The notes: a model not told the origin generated them from the letters alone. A stretch of 48,437 nucleotides of DNA from Chthoniobacter flavus (GCA_945861435.1 CAMAUX010000041.1:1-48437); one strand, 5' to 3'. Counted from the stretch's first letter, positions 8,008 to 17,374 are shown. A program made the numbers and translations.

Positions 8008-9267
8008 ATGCTACTCCCACCCATCAGCCGCCGCTCCTTTCTCCGCGCCTCGGGCGTGGCCATCGGACTTCCCTTCCTCGACGCGATGCTTCCCGCCCGT
8101 GCTGCGGACGCGAAGAAGGCGATGGAGCAACAGCGCCGCATGGTGCTCATCGGCCAGCCGCTCGGGATGTACGGGCCGAATTTTTTCCCGGAGAACACCG
8201 GGCGCGCTTACGAGCCGAGTCGGTATTTGGGGAAGCTGCAGGCGCTGCGCGAACACTTCACGGTCTTCTCCGGAATGTCGCACCGTTATGCGGCGGGGCA
8301 CTTTGCCGAGGTGGGGATTTTCACGGGGGTGGCGCCGGAATTTATTCGGGACAAGGACATCAAGAACGGCATCTCTCTCGATCAGGAGGCGGCTGCGCAC
8401 GTGGGGGGGCAGACGCGTTATCCCTCGCTGATCCTTGGCGGGGGCGATGTGGCGTGGAATCGGCGTGGTGTGCGGATTCCCTCTGAGCAACGGGCGACGC
8501 AGGTGTTCCGCAGGCTTTTCATTGCAGGCACGGCCGAGGAGGAGGCGCGCGAGGTTCAGCGAGTGAAGGACGGGCAGAGCATCTTGGACGATGTGGGCGG
8601 CCAGATCCGGGCGCTGAACCGCCGGGTGGGGCGGAACGATCGCGAGCGGCTCGATCTTTTCCTGACATCCGTGCGCGAGGCCGAGCAGAAGCTGCAGCAG
8701 GAGGAGCACTGGAGCACCTCGCCGAAGCCGCGGGTGGATGTTCCGACGCCGACCGTGGATTACGCGGGTCCGCAGCTTTTGGAGCGTTCGCGGCAGTGGT
8801 ATCAGATCGTGCACTTGGCGCTGCAGACGGATTCGACCCGGGTGATTTCGCTCTGGCTTGGGACGCAGGAGAGGCCGGACATTGAAGGGGTGACGATCGG
8901 CCACCACGACGCATCGCATCATGGGCAGGACCCGGCAAAGCTGGAGCAACTCGCGCTCATCGAGGAGGCGGAGATCCGGGTGCTCGGGGAGTTCATCGAG
9001 AAGATGAGGGGCGCTGTGGAAGGTGAGCACACGCTGCTGGATCAGACTGCGGTTCTTTACACGAGCAATCTCGGCAACTCGTCTTCGCACGATAACAACA
9101 ACCTGCCGATCCTGCTTGCTGGTGGAGGATTCAAGCACGGCGGCCACGTCGGGTTTGACCGGAAGAACAACGCGCTCCTTTCCAACCTCTACGTGCGGAT
9201 GCTGCATCACATGGGCATCGAGGCGAAGGCGTTCGGCGCCAGCACGGGGGTTGTCAGCGAGGTGTAG
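8008..9267 (+). CDS. DUF1552 (HXXSHH) family protein with Tat signal
   Basis: The product has 419 residues. A twin-arginine signal is visible at the N terminus (SRRSFLRAS, then a hydrophobic stretch ending AARAAD-like), so it should be exported folded. The family signature HxxSHH is present in GHHDASHHGQ. DUF1552 proteins resemble sulfatase and alkaline phosphatase-fold enzymes and are almost always encoded beside PSD cytochrome proteins, as here; the gene starts 29 bases after the PSD stop and is probably co-transcribed. The biochemical role is unknown; a partnership in periplasmic oxidation or hydrolysis is inferred. No truncation is seen. Confidence 0.9.
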   Translation: MLLPPISRRSFLRASGVAIGLPFLDAMLPARAADAKKAMEQQRRMVLIGQPLGMYGPNFFPENTGRAYEPSRYLGKLQALREHFTVFSGMSHRYAAGHFAEVGIFTGVAPEFIRDKDIKNGISLDQEAAAHVGGQTRYPSLILGGGDVAWNRRGVRIPSEQRATQVFRRLFIAGTAEEEAREVQRVKDGQSILDDVGGQIRALNRRVGRNDRERLDLFLTSVREAEQKLQQEEHWSTSPKPRVDVPTPTVDYAGPQLLERSRQWYQIVHLALQTDSTRVISLWLGTQERPDIEGVTIGHHDASHHGQDPAKLEQLALIEEAEIRVLGEFIEKMRGAVEGEHTLLDQTAVLYTSNLGNSSSHDNNNLPILLAGGGFKHGGHVGFDRKNNALLSNLYVRMLHHMGIEAKAFGASTGVVSEV

Positions 9268-9649
9268 GCGCAGGGAGGTTTGGTGGGCCCCCGGGAACCG
9301 CGGCGCACCTTCGGGAAATCCCGCGGTGCGGAGTCAGATCTGGCAGATGAGACAGCCATTGTCCCACCCCCTGTGCGAGGATATCGGCATGTCTTCACCC
9401 GGCACCTGCGGTCTCGGCAGTCTCGGCAGACTTTGCAGGAAGTGACGTAAACGACCGCTTCGGAGGCGTGAAAGAACGGAGGCTTTTGGTTTCCGGTCAC
9501 ACGGCTCTTTTCAGAAAAAAACGAAAAACTGGCCGTCGCGGCCTTCTCTGGAAACGGAGGGGGTTGGTTGCGGCAGGCAGAACCTCCCGGACTCCACGCG
9601 ATACGACGACTGCACATCCCACTCCAACCGCAGAGACCACACCCCAATC
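9268..9649. other. Intergenic stretch, nothing recognised
   Basis: No gene, strong hairpin terminator or repeat shared with other parts of the window was found in these 382 bases. Confidence 0.4.
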
Positions 9650-10381
9650 ATGAGCGAAAATCCGAATCCCTTCGAATCCTCCGAGCATCCCGCATCCGCT
9701 GCTTTCCGGGCGGTGTGTGCGCACCTCGATGAGCAGCGGATTGAGTACAGGAGCAAGCCGGAGCTGGCCCGGCTTCAGTTTCGTGTGACGGAGAAGGGGG
9801 CGGTGATGCGCACCAGTTGCGCTTTCAGCCGATGCGGGGGCCTTCTCCGGGTGCAGGTGAGTTATCCGGTGCTGGCGCCCAAACCTTTGTGGGCCTCCAC
9901 CGCCGAGTTGGTTGCGCGCGCGAACTTCGGCCTCCCGGCTGGCAACTTCGAGCTCGATTTGAGGGACGGGGAAATCCTCTTCCGGTATTCCCTCATGATT
10001 GAGGGTGGTGTCGTGAGTGATGAAATCCTGGGGCGTGTTTTTTCCACGAGCTTCGGCACCGCGGGCCGTTATTTTCCGGCCTTCATGGGGCATTTTTACG
10101 GGGGCATGACTGCGGAGGACGCGGTGTTCCTTGTGGAGGCTTTGAGCTTTGACGGTACGGAGCCTGAGCTGCAGGGGCCTGAGCCGCAGGATGCGTTACG
10201 GCAGCAGGTTGCGAGAAATATTTCGCGTCGTCCCGCCGGTTCCAGCCCGGTGCCTCCTCAGAAGGCGCCATCGGATGGGCCGAAGCACCGTAAGCCGAGG
10301 AAAGCCCGGGGTGCGCAGTCGGGTGACAATGCAGAGCGGCCGCCGGAGGAGTCTGGGGGGTCGGATCGGAAGGCTGCATAG
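9650..10381 (+). CDS. YbjN-like domain protein
   Basis: The product has 243 residues and no signal peptide. Residues about 10-165 follow the YbjN pattern: a short alpha segment, a beta strand with RLQFRV, a hydrophobic strand pair around LRVQVSYPVLAP, then NFELDLRDGEILFRYSL and a final helix with MTAEDAVFLVEAL. YbjN-type domains resemble type III secretion chaperones in fold and may assist folding or sensing of proteins; no precise role is known. The last 70 residues are charged, Pro-rich and probably disordered. The gene seems to be monocistronic or to lead into the thioredoxin-like gene. Confidence 0.7.
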   Translation: MSENPNPFESSEHPASAAFRAVCAHLDEQRIEYRSKPELARLQFRVTEKGAVMRTSCAFSRCGGLLRVQVSYPVLAPKPLWASTAELVARANFGLPAGNFELDLRDGEILFRYSLMIEGGVVSDEILGRVFSTSFGTAGRYFPAFMGHFYGGMTAEDAVFLVEALSFDGTEPELQGPEPQDALRQQVARNISRRPAGSSPVPPQKAPSDGPKHRKPRKARGAQSGDNAERPPEESGGSDRKAA

Positions 10382-10488
10382 AGGCGGGATCGGCGGAGGA
10401 GCATGTGCTGTGGCTCCCCCTTTTCATGGGGGGGAATGCTGCGGGGAAAAGGCTTGTCGGGTGGGGGTGGGTGGTGGAGCGTCGACAG

Positions 10489-11466
10489 ATGTTCATCTCC
10501 CATTCCCCCCTTGCGCGTGGCGTTTTCGCCCTCTTCACCTCCACTGTTCTCTGTGCTTCGGCGATTGCGGGAGGCGAGGGCTGGCTCGACAACTTTGAGC
10601 AGGCGAAGAAGACGGCGGCCGCCGAAGGCAAGGATCTGCTGATCGACTTCACGGGGAGCGACTGGTGCGGATGGTGCATCAAGTTGAACGAGGAGGTGTT
10701 CAGCAAGGCGGAGTTCAAGGCCGCAGGGCCGAAGAAGTTCGTGCTCGTGGAGCTCGATTTTCCGCAGAAGAAGAAGCTCGCGGACGATGTGAAGGCACAG
10801 AATGAGAAGCTCCAGAAGGAGTTCTCCGTGCGCGGATTCCCGACCATTTTTCTGGCGGACGCGAGTGGTCGTCCGTACGCGCAGACGGGCTATCAGCAGG
10901 GTGGGCCGGAAGCTTATCTCAAGCATCTTGCGGAACTGCAGGAAGGGCGGGTGAAGCGCGATGCCGCGTGGAAGGACGCGCAGGGTGCCCAGGGGGTCGC
11001 CAAGGCGCAGTTGCTCGCCACTGGTCTCAAGACCATGGACGAAGATTTTGCGGCGAAGTTTTACAAGACGGTCGTCGACGAAATCATCGCGCTCGATCCG
11101 AAGGATGAGACCGGCGTGGTGAGCGCGTTTGGGTTCAAGTCGGACATGGCTGCCTTGCAGCAAAGCCTCGGAGAGGCTGGAGGCAAGGGGGACGCTTCGG
11201 CGCTGCGTCCTGTGGTCGACAAGTTCCTCGCGGATCATCCCAAGGCGACCGCCGAGCAGAAGCAGACCGCGCTCATGGGGATCTTGAGCTTCTGCCAGCC
11301 ACCGAAGGACAATCTTCTCGTGAAGAACCTGATGGCTGAGGTGGAAAAGATCGATGCCAAGACCGAGATGGGCCAGCGCGCCGGCCAGATCCTGAAGCGC
11401 GTCGAGCAGATGATCACGGAAGAGGCTGCCAAAGGGTCCAAGGCGAAGGGCGACGACAGGAAGTAA
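10489..11466 (+). CDS. Secreted thioredoxin-like protein (CGWC)
   Basis: From the ATG at 10489 the product has 325 residues with a signal peptide (about residues 1-28). The open frame extends 28 codons further upstream, but that part does not look like a protein start. The thioredoxin fold covers residues about 35-150, with redox motif CGWC at Cys60 and Cys63 after FTGSDW, and a cis-Pro type segment in RGFPTIFLAD. The C-terminal half is a helical, Lys-rich region of unknown function. The protein is expected to reduce or rearrange disulfides in the periplasm, perhaps in haem-protein maturation; that link is inferred from the many CxxCH proteins nearby. Confidence 0.85.
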   Translation: MFISHSPLARGVFALFTSTVLCASAIAGGEGWLDNFEQAKKTAAAEGKDLLIDFTGSDWCGWCIKLNEEVFSKAEFKAAGPKKFVLVELDFPQKKKLADDVKAQNEKLQKEFSVRGFPTIFLADASGRPYAQTGYQQGGPEAYLKHLAELQEGRVKRDAAWKDAQGAQGVAKAQLLATGLKTMDEDFAAKFYKTVVDEIIALDPKDETGVVSAFGFKSDMAALQQSLGEAGGKGDASALRPVVDKFLADHPKATAEQKQTALMGILSFCQPPKDNLLVKNLMAEVEKIDAKTEMGQRAGQILKRVEQMITEEAAKGSKAKGDDRK

Positions 11467-11690
11467 GGTGGCCGCCGGGTGTCTGCGTCTTTCTTCCGGC
11501 ATGATGTGAGCGCGGTTCGGGTGGTCTCTGGCGATGGGGACCGCCGCCAGGTACGGCGCTGATAGGACGCTTTATCAGGGTCTGGAAACTCTCGGCCTTC
11601 CGCGCCGACAGCGCTTCCAGTCGTCGCTGGATTGGGCGTGAGGACCCACGTCCCCTGCACTCTGGTCTTCCCATTCCCAAGGGCTTTCCA

Positions 11691-12530
11691 GTGAAGCAAC
11701 TGTCTCTGCTGTTGTGCCTCGCCGTGTCGGCCGCAGCGGACGAGTCTGCGCTTTGGCGTCAATTCCGGGATGCCACCGACCGCGCGCCCTCCACCGTCCT
11801 TCCCGACTTTTCGTATGCCGGTTACCGGCACGGAGAGGAGGCGATTCCCGACGTGCAGGGGCCTTTGTTCAATGTGCGCGATTTTGGGGCCGTGCCGGAT
11901 GACGCTGGATCGGACGAGGAAGCCATCCGAGGCGCGATCGCGGCGGCGGAGGCTGCGGGGGGCGGGGTGGTGTGTTTTCCCGGGGGCACGTATCTGCTTT
12001 GGACCGACCGGCTGCGCATCCGGCCGCTGACGGTGGGGCGTTCGGGAATCGTGCTGCGCGGAGCTGGATCCAGCGAGCGCGGGAAGGTGCTGCATTTCGT
12101 GCACCATGGGCTGACGGCCGGAGATTATCATGTGCCGAAGAGCGGCGCCGACTTTCAGGCGTTACGCTATTTCGTGCACGTGGAAGCTCCGGAGCCCGCG
12201 GTCAAGGAGCCCGAGGTGCGAGTCACGGAGGAGACAGCACGTGGATCTTTCCGGCTGAGTGTCGCGGATGCGAAAGGGTTTCGGCCCGGCCAGTGGGTGA
12301 GCCTGAGCTGTGGTGGCGCGACACTTTCGGAGGAGTTGCTGGCGGGCCAGACGGCGCCGGAAGCCTGGAAGCGTGCACGTGCGGGGGTGGTTGTTTTCGA
12401 GCACCACCAGATTCGCGTAGTCGATCGGGCAGGAACCGTATTCGGCTGCGGCTCAGAGCTCTTTGGTCCGAAGTCCGGCGGCTGCTTCGTTTCGAGTTTT
12501 TGCGCTCACTTCGGTGTGGATGCCGGGTGA
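11691..12530 (+). pseudogene. Truncated pectate-lyase-superfamily (DUF4955-like) protein
   Basis: The 279-residue frame starts with a signal peptide and then shows the opening of a right-handed beta-helix polysaccharide lyase: LPDFSYAGYRHGE, FNVRDFGAVPDDAGSDEEAI, and GGGVVCFPGGTYLL. Family members are usually about twice this length, with the whole beta-helix following. Here the similarity fades near residue 245 and the frame stops at 12530, followed by a tRNA gene. This looks like loss of the 3' half by deletion or rearrangement, with unrelated residues read at the end. A short functional product cannot be excluded. The intact family would act on pectin-like or rhamnogalacturonan substrates. 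Confidence 0.65.
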
Positions 12531-12595
12531 GACTGACTTTTGGCGCAACGCCCCCTGTTCGGGCATGCGCAGGATGGAGCGCAGAGAAAAAAGGC

Positions 12596-12623
12596 TTGAG
12601 ACTGCGATGTGGGTCGCTACATT
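12596..12623 (+). promoter_or_regulatory. Possible sigma-70 promoter for tRNA-Lys
   Basis: TTGAGA (12596-12601) and TACATT (12618-12623) are separated by 16 bases and lie about 57 bases before the tRNA. Spacing and match are reasonable for a housekeeping promoter. The call is by eye only. Confidence 0.4.
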
Positions 12624-12680
12624 CCGCGGTCCTTCCGGTGGTTTGCGCTCCGGCGTCTGCGGCCTCCGGGCTGGGCGAAC

Positions 12681-12753
12681 GGATGAGTAGCTCAATTGGC
12701 AGAGCAAGCGACTCTTAATCGCTAGGTTGCGGGTTCGATTCCCGCCTCATCCA
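12681..12753 (+). tRNA. tRNA-Lys (anticodon CTT)
   Basis: The full cloverleaf can be drawn. The acceptor strand GGATGAG (12681-12687) pairs with CTCATCC (12746-12752), followed by discriminator A. The D arm is GCTC/GAGC. The anticodon stem AGCGA/TCGCT encloses loop CTCTTAA, giving anticodon CTT for lysine codon AAG. The T arm GCGGG/CCCGC encloses TTCGATT. CCA is not encoded. A T-rich run (CCTTTTTTTCG) starts about 10 bases downstream and may end transcription, but no hairpin precedes it. Confidence 0.95.
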
Positions 12754-12928
12754 CTCCCGGCCTTTTTTTCGAAGGGATGTTTTTGGTTGGATAGAAGTGG
12801 GGTCTAGAAGTGGAGGCTGGGAGAGGTTCCGAGACATTAGGATGTGCCCAATGCGAGCTGTTGGCGTGCTTGCCGGAGCGCTTGTGTTCGGGATGGAGCT
12901 TCGTGTTCTCGCTAGTTAGGTTTGGCTA

Positions 12929-14209
12929 ATGAGCGCCCCCCGTTTGCTGGTTCTTCTCAGTGCCATGAACATCCTTCATTCCCTTGTTGCAGTCGCCGCG
13001 GATTCGCTGCCGGAGCCGAAGGCATTGCCGGAGGTTCCGGGTGTGCCTGCGGTGCTGACTGCTTTTGATGGTTCTGAGGTGCGTACGCGCGAGCAATGGT
13101 TGCAGGCGCGGGCGCCTGAGCTGAGGCGGTTGTTCACGCACTACGAGTACGGGATGCAGCCTCCGCGTCCGGCTCGTGTGCAGGGACGGTTGCTGCACCG
13201 GGATCCGGCGGCTTTTGGGGGGCGTGCGACGCTGCGCGAGGTGGAGGTGAGCATGGAGAATCCCTCCGCGAGGGTGAAGCTGCTGCTGGTCACACCCAAC
13301 GGTGCGAGCGGTCCGGTGCCGTGTTTCCTCGGGATGAATTTCAAGGGCAACCACACGCTCGTGGATGACCCCGGGGTGGCGCTCGCGCAGGTTCCTCCGG
13401 GTGGCAAGGAGGGGGTGCGCGGCAGCGAAGCGCAGGCGTGGTCGATAGAGCGGGTGGTTTCGCGGGGGTATGCCGTGGCGTCGTTTTACAACAGCGAGGT
13501 GGTGCCGGATCACGCGGGTCTTGCACCGGAGCGGCTCAGGGAACTGGCGGGGAAGGGTGCTGATCCCGAGGCGCTGGGAACCGTCGCTGCATGGGCGTGG
13601 AGCCTGAGTCGGATGGTGGATTTTCTGGAGGCCGATGCGGCCGTGGATGCGAAGAGGATTGCGGTGGTGGGGCACTCGCGCAACGGGAAGACGGCGCTGC
13701 TGGCTGCTGCGATGGATGAGCGCATCGCGATGGTGATTCCCAGCCAGGCGGGGTGTGGTGGGACGGCTCCGTGCCGTGTGCCGGCGGAGTTGCTGGGGCC
13801 TGTGGGTGGGCGCCCTGTGGCGGAGACGGTGGCGGTGATCAACCGTTCGTTTCCTCACTGGTTCTGCGGGAACTTCAAGGCGTTCGGCGAGGCGCCACAA
13901 AGGCTGCCTTTCGACCAGCATGCGCTGATTGCGTTGTGTGCGCCGCGACCGGTGCTGGTGTCTAATGCGACAGAGGATCGGTGGGCTAATCCCGCCGGGC
14001 AGTTTGCGATGGTGCTGGCTGCGGAGCCGGTCTACCGGTTGCTGTGCGGGGAGGGGTGCGATGTCCGCGCGATGCCGGAGGAGGGGCGTTTGGTGGCGAG
14101 TCGGCTGGGGTACTTCATCCGGCCCGGAAAGCACTCCATGGATGCTGTGGACTGGGCGGCGTGGCTCGATTACGCGGATCGCTGGCTGAAGGCGTCCGGG
14201 GGGCGGTGA
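12929..14209 (+). CDS. Secreted CE15-like glucuronoyl esterase (alpha/beta hydrolase)
   Basis: The product has 426 residues with an N-terminal hydrophobic signal segment (cleavage likely near VAVAADS). The alpha/beta hydrolase nucleophile elbow is GHSRNGK with Ser250, the form seen in bacterial carbohydrate esterase family 15. An acidic residue in NATEDRWANP and a late His in GKHSMDAVDW supply the probable triad. CE15 enzymes cleave esters between glucuronic acid on xylan and lignin alcohols; whether this one does is inferred from family. It fits the polysaccharide-degrading theme of the region (SGNH hydrolase, lyase remnant, sulfatase). It appears monocistronic, between the tRNA and a convergent DNA-binding-protein gene. 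Confidence 0.8.
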   Translation: MSAPRLLVLLSAMNILHSLVAVAADSLPEPKALPEVPGVPAVLTAFDGSEVRTREQWLQARAPELRRLFTHYEYGMQPPRPARVQGRLLHRDPAAFGGRATLREVEVSMENPSARVKLLLVTPNGASGPVPCFLGMNFKGNHTLVDDPGVALAQVPPGGKEGVRGSEAQAWSIERVVSRGYAVASFYNSEVVPDHAGLAPERLRELAGKGADPEALGTVAAWAWSLSRMVDFLEADAAVDAKRIAVVGHSRNGKTALLAAAMDERIAMVIPSQAGCGGTAPCRVPAELLGPVGGRPVAETVAVINRSFPHWFCGNFKAFGEAPQRLPFDQHALIALCAPRPVLVSNATEDRWANPAGQFAMVLAAEPVYRLLCGEGCDVRAMPEEGRLVASRLGYFIRPGKHSMDAVDWAAWLDYADRWLKASGGR

Positions 14210-14287
14210 GGCTCGCGCGATACGCGCGATGCGCAGGCTGGCTGTGAAACCGTGCGAGGTTGCTCGCGTTGGTGGCCGGGGAGGTTG

Positions 14288-14605
14288 CTAGGAAGCGCCG
14301 CGTTTAAGGACGGCCGCGAGTTCGGAGACTTTCTGGCGCATCACCTTTCCGGCCTTGAACTTGACGGTGGCGCGCTCGGGGATGACGAAGCTGCTTCCGG
14401 GTTGGTTGGGGTTGCGGCCCACGCGGGGTTTGGTGAGACGGACTTCGAGGATGCCGAAGTTACGCAGTTCGACGGAGTCGCCCCTGGCAAGGGCGGCGGT
14501 GATATGGTCGAGGGTGCGCTGGATGACATCGAATACCTGATGTTGAACCAAATCGGTTTCGCTGCTGATGCGCACGACGAGTTCACGTTTCGTAAGGGTG
14601 GCCAT
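14288..14605 (-). CDS. HU/IHF family DNA-bending protein
   Basis: The product has 105 residues from the ATG at 14605; an ATG three codons upstream is possible. The pattern is that of integration host factor and HU: LTKRELV at the N terminus, RGDSVELRNFGILEVR, then the DNA-binding arm with GRNPNQPG and KFKAGKVM. The RNase HIII gene ends 13 bases before this start, so the two genes are probably one transcript. It is a second HU-family protein in the window, distinct from the shorter HU at 20110, and its ELRNFGIL core looks more IHF-like. The role is nucleoid architecture and assisting recombination or transcription; specific targets are unknown. Confidence 0.9.
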   Translation of the reverse strand: MATLTKRELVVRISSETDLVQHQVFDVIQRTLDHITAALARGDSVELRNFGILEVRLTKPRVGRNPNQPGSSFVIPERATVKFKAGKVMRQKVSELAAVLKRGAS

Positions 14606-14618
14606 ATAGCGCACTTAG

Positions 14619-15599
14619 TTAAACGGAATTATCCCTGACGGGCAAGTCAGGTTTTGCAAAATTTTGCGGTGCCACCTCGGCCGCTGTCTTGAAGTGCACC
14701 TTGGCCAGACGCCGCAGGACGTCCGCGCCCTGGGCCTCCACGAGTGCGGTGGCGGCGGATTTGACGGCCGCCGAGGCCCCCCGCGGCAGTTCCCTCTGGA
14801 GTTGGTGCGAGTGTTCCTGCATCCAGTCGATGAAAGCCTCGCGGGCGAGGATGGAGGCTGCGGCGACAGCGGGGTCGCTCTCGGCCTTGGTGCGTTGCTC
14901 GAGGGTGATGCCTCGTCCGCGTTCAAGGAGGGCGCGTTGGATGAGGCTGGGGTTGGCGAACTGGTCGCTGAGTGCGCGCGGGCATTCAGGACGCATCTCG
15001 AGGAGGTTTTCGATGACGCGTGCGTGGCCCCAAGCGAGGAGGCGGTTGAGGTTGCCGAATTTTGCGTAGAGGGAGTTGTAGCGTTCCGGGCCGATGAGGA
15101 CGAGGGAGTGGGTGGCGCCCGGGGTCTGTCGGATGAGGCGTGCCAGATCGCGGATGCGGCGGTCGCTGCCGATGCGTTTGCTGTCCTGAATTCCGGCGCT
15201 GCGGAAGGATCGGGCGATGTCTGGGTCCACGTAGGCGCCGGCGATCACGAGGGGGCCGAAGAAATCGCCCTTGCCGCTTTCGTCGATGCCGAAGTGGGGG
15301 CTGAACATCTCCGGGTGGTGGACCTCCTCGTAGCCGAGTTGTGCCTCGCCGAGGATTTCGGGTTCGAGGGTGAACTGGACGAAGTCGGCCGTGCCCTTTC
15401 CCTGGAGGACAAGCTTTGGGCCCTTGATGTAGACGGCCGCGGTGAGTTTGTCGTGCTGCGCGAAGTAGAGGGTGTACGGGCGTGTTTCAAAACTCCACCC
15501 GCGGTCCTGAAGGAGTTGGCGGAGTTTCTCTGCCTGTTCGCTGGAAAGTGGGCACGTGTGAAGTGTCTTGGCCGGGGATGGGTTCGCAGGATCAGCCAT
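14619..15599 (-). CDS. rnhC: Ribonuclease HIII
   Basis: The product has 326 residues from the ATG at 15599; the frame is open further upstream but would overlap the divergent mutY region. It degrades the RNA strand of RNA-DNA hybrids. Residues about 1-100 form the TBP-like N-terminal substrate-binding domain of RNase HIII. The catalytic domain begins with GIDESGKGDFFGP, where the Asp-Glu pair and the GKGDFFGP loop distinguish HIII from HII. Later acidic sites are in IQDSKRI and QRTKAESDPAVAAAS. Length and domain order are normal. It is transcribed toward the IHF-like gene and divergently from mutY, with about 100 bases between starts. Confidence 0.92.
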   Translation of the reverse strand: MADPANPSPAKTLHTCPLSSEQAEKLRQLLQDRGWSFETRPYTLYFAQHDKLTAAVYIKGPKLVLQGKGTADFVQFTLEPEILGEAQLGYEEVHHPEMFSPHFGIDESGKGDFFGPLVIAGAYVDPDIARSFRSAGIQDSKRIGSDRRIRDLARLIRQTPGATHSLVLIGPERYNSLYAKFGNLNRLLAWGHARVIENLLEMRPECPRALSDQFANPSLIQRALLERGRGITLEQRTKAESDPAVAAASILAREAFIDWMQEHSHQLQRELPRGASAAVKSAATALVEAQGADVLRRLAKVHFKTAAEVAPQNFAKPDLPVRDNSV

Positions 15600-15705
15600 G
15601 GTGGGTGGCGCATCCTTTCGCGCGACTGCGATGCCGCCAAGTTTTCTCGCGTGTGCGAACGGGTTTTCCATTGATGGGGGCGAGGGCAGGGCGCAGAAGG
15701 GGTGG

Positions 15706-16737
15706 GTGAATGCGACGGCTCTCCGGGACAAGCTTGCGGATTGGTTTCTCGCCTGCGGGCGGGATCTGCCGTGGCGCGGGACGCGGGATCCGTACGCGGT
15801 GCTGGTATCGGAGATGATGCTGCAGCAGACGCAGGTGGCGGCGGTGGTGCCGTATTTTGTGCGGTGGATGCAGCGGTTTCCTACGGTGGCGAAGCTGGCT
15901 GCAGCGGGTGAGGAGGAGGTTTTGGGCGCATGGGCGGGGCTTGGGTATTATGCGAGGGCCCGCAGTTTGCATCGTGCGGCGAAGTTGGTGTTGGAGCAGC
16001 ACGGAGGGGGGATTCCCGGGGAAAGGGAGGCGGTGGAGGCGCTCCCTGGTGTTGGGCGTTACACTGCTGGGGCGGTGCTGAGCTTTGCGTTTGACCAGCC
16101 TGTGGCGGCGGTTGATGCGAATATTGCGCGGGTGTTGGCGCGGCTCTTCAATGTGCGTATGGCGGTGGATTCGGCCCGCGGTCAGGCCAGGATCTGGAGT
16201 CTGGCGGAGGATCTGCTGCCAGGGGACGGGGGGCGTTTGCACAACTCGGCGTTAATGGAATTGGGGGCGCTGGTGTGCCTGCCCAGGCAGCCCCGTTGCG
16301 AGGAGTGTCCGGTGCGTGCGCACTGCGCGGCGCCGGATCCCCAGAAGCTTCCGATCAAGAAACCGCGCCGCAAGGTGGTGGAGATGGAGGAGAACTGTGT
16401 CTGGGACTTCAACCGGAGGGGGGTGATGCTGGAGCTTCAGGAAGGGCGGCGGTGGAAGGGGATGTGGAAGCTCCCGATGCTGGAGCGGCGGGGGGCAGGG
16501 GCGCCTGTTTTGGAGGATGAGTACCCGTTCACGCACCACCGGGTGAAGCTGCGGGTCTATGCGCAGCGGTGTGCCGGGGGTGGTGGGGCGAGGAGGATTT
16601 CCCTGGCCCGGTTGGCCGTGCTGCCGATGGTTGCTGCGCACGGGCGGGCGGTGCATCGCCTGCTCAGCGTGGCGGGGCGAGGAGGGGGTGGGCGCGGAGC
16701 TGCGGCCGAGGCCCTGCGCGGGGCGGCGACGGTTTAG
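15706..16737 (+). CDS. mutY: A/G-specific adenine glycosylase MutY
   Basis: The product removes adenine mispaired with 8-oxoguanine. From the GTG at 15706 it has 343 residues; AAGGGG lies just upstream, and the longer frame would overlap rnhC. The order is DLPWRGTRDPY; catalytic Glu in SEMMLQQTQVAAV; helix-hairpin-helix VEALPGVGRYTAGAV; catalytic Asp in AAVDANIARVLARL; iron-sulfur cluster ligands in the C-x6-C-x2-C-x5-C pattern at CLPRQPRCEECPVRAHC; and a C-terminal NUDIX-like lesion-recognition domain with THHRVKLRVYA. The last 20 residues are a Gly/Arg/Ala tail. The stop codon overlaps the convergent DUF151 stop by two bases. Confidence 0.93.
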   Translation: MNATALRDKLADWFLACGRDLPWRGTRDPYAVLVSEMMLQQTQVAAVVPYFVRWMQRFPTVAKLAAAGEEEVLGAWAGLGYYARARSLHRAAKLVLEQHGGGIPGEREAVEALPGVGRYTAGAVLSFAFDQPVAAVDANIARVLARLFNVRMAVDSARGQARIWSLAEDLLPGDGGRLHNSALMELGALVCLPRQPRCEECPVRAHCAAPDPQKLPIKKPRRKVVEMEENCVWDFNRRGVMLELQEGRRWKGMWKLPMLERRGAGAPVLEDEYPFTHHRVKLRVYAQRCAGGGGARRISLARLAVLPMVAAHGRAVHRLLSVAGRGGGGRGAAAEALRGAATV

Positions 16738-17201
16738 ATTTCGCCGGGCTGGATGCCGCCGCCACCTTCCTCGAGGTTGCGGAGGACGTCGCTGCGGTCC
16801 TCGACTTCGTCCCAGACTTCGCGGCTGACGTAGATGGGGGCGCGTTGCTGGAGCGCGAGTGCGAGGCTGTCGCTGGGGCGCGCATCGAGTTCGAGGATCT
16901 TTTTTTCGAAGAGTTCGTTTTCGGCGCTGATGATGAGGCGTGCGAAGTAGGTGTCGCTCTTGAGGTCGTTGATGATGACGCGGTCGACCTTGGCGCCGAG
17001 GCCCGCCATGAGGTGGCCGATGAGATCGTGGGTGAGCGGGCGTTCCTTGGGGGTGCCGCTCATGAACATGGAGATGGCGGCGCCGACGCTTTCATCGACA
17101 TAGATGACGAACACTTTTTGTTCGTTGCCGAGGAAGACCGCGCGGCCGGAGTTGAACGGCAGGACGGAGCGGATCTGGACGGGAATCACCGATTTGCTCA
17201 T
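16734..17201 (-). CDS. Bifunctional nuclease family (DUF151/BFN) protein
   Basis: The product has 155 residues, no signal peptide, and the BFN domain throughout: KVFVIYVDESVGAAI, a PLTHDLIGHLMAGLGAKV helix, LKSDTYFARLII, and the family hallmark LDARPSDSLALAL. Plant and bacterial members have been reported to act on DNA and RNA, but many bacterial homologues are only annotated by domain. The C terminus is acidic and Gly-rich. It is convergent with mutY, with overlapping stop codons, and divergent from speA, with about 170 bases between starts that should hold both promoters. Confidence 0.88.
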   Translation of the reverse strand: MSKSVIPVQIRSVLPFNSGRAVFLGNEQKVFVIYVDESVGAAISMFMSGTPKERPLTHDLIGHLMAGLGAKVDRVIINDLKSDTYFARLIISAENELFEKKILELDARPSDSLALALQQRAPIYVSREVWDEVEDRSDVLRNLEEGGGGIQPGEI

Positions 17202-17374
17202 GGGGAGGGAACGCTAGTGGGCTTCGGGCTGGTTGACAAGGTGCGCGGGCCCCTGTGAGGGCGGGTGGGGAGGGGGGTGGTGGTGTGGCTTGCGCTGCGC
17301 TGTGGAGTGGGGGAATGGAATTTTGTGGTTCTCCACGCTGGACACAATCCCCGCACTCTTCTATTCCGCGCGCC

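Noticed and set aside
5963-8020. Long minus-strand frame opposite the PSD gene
   Set aside because: It mirrors the codon pattern of the plus-strand gene, which has haem and PSD motifs. It has no signal or domain of its own.
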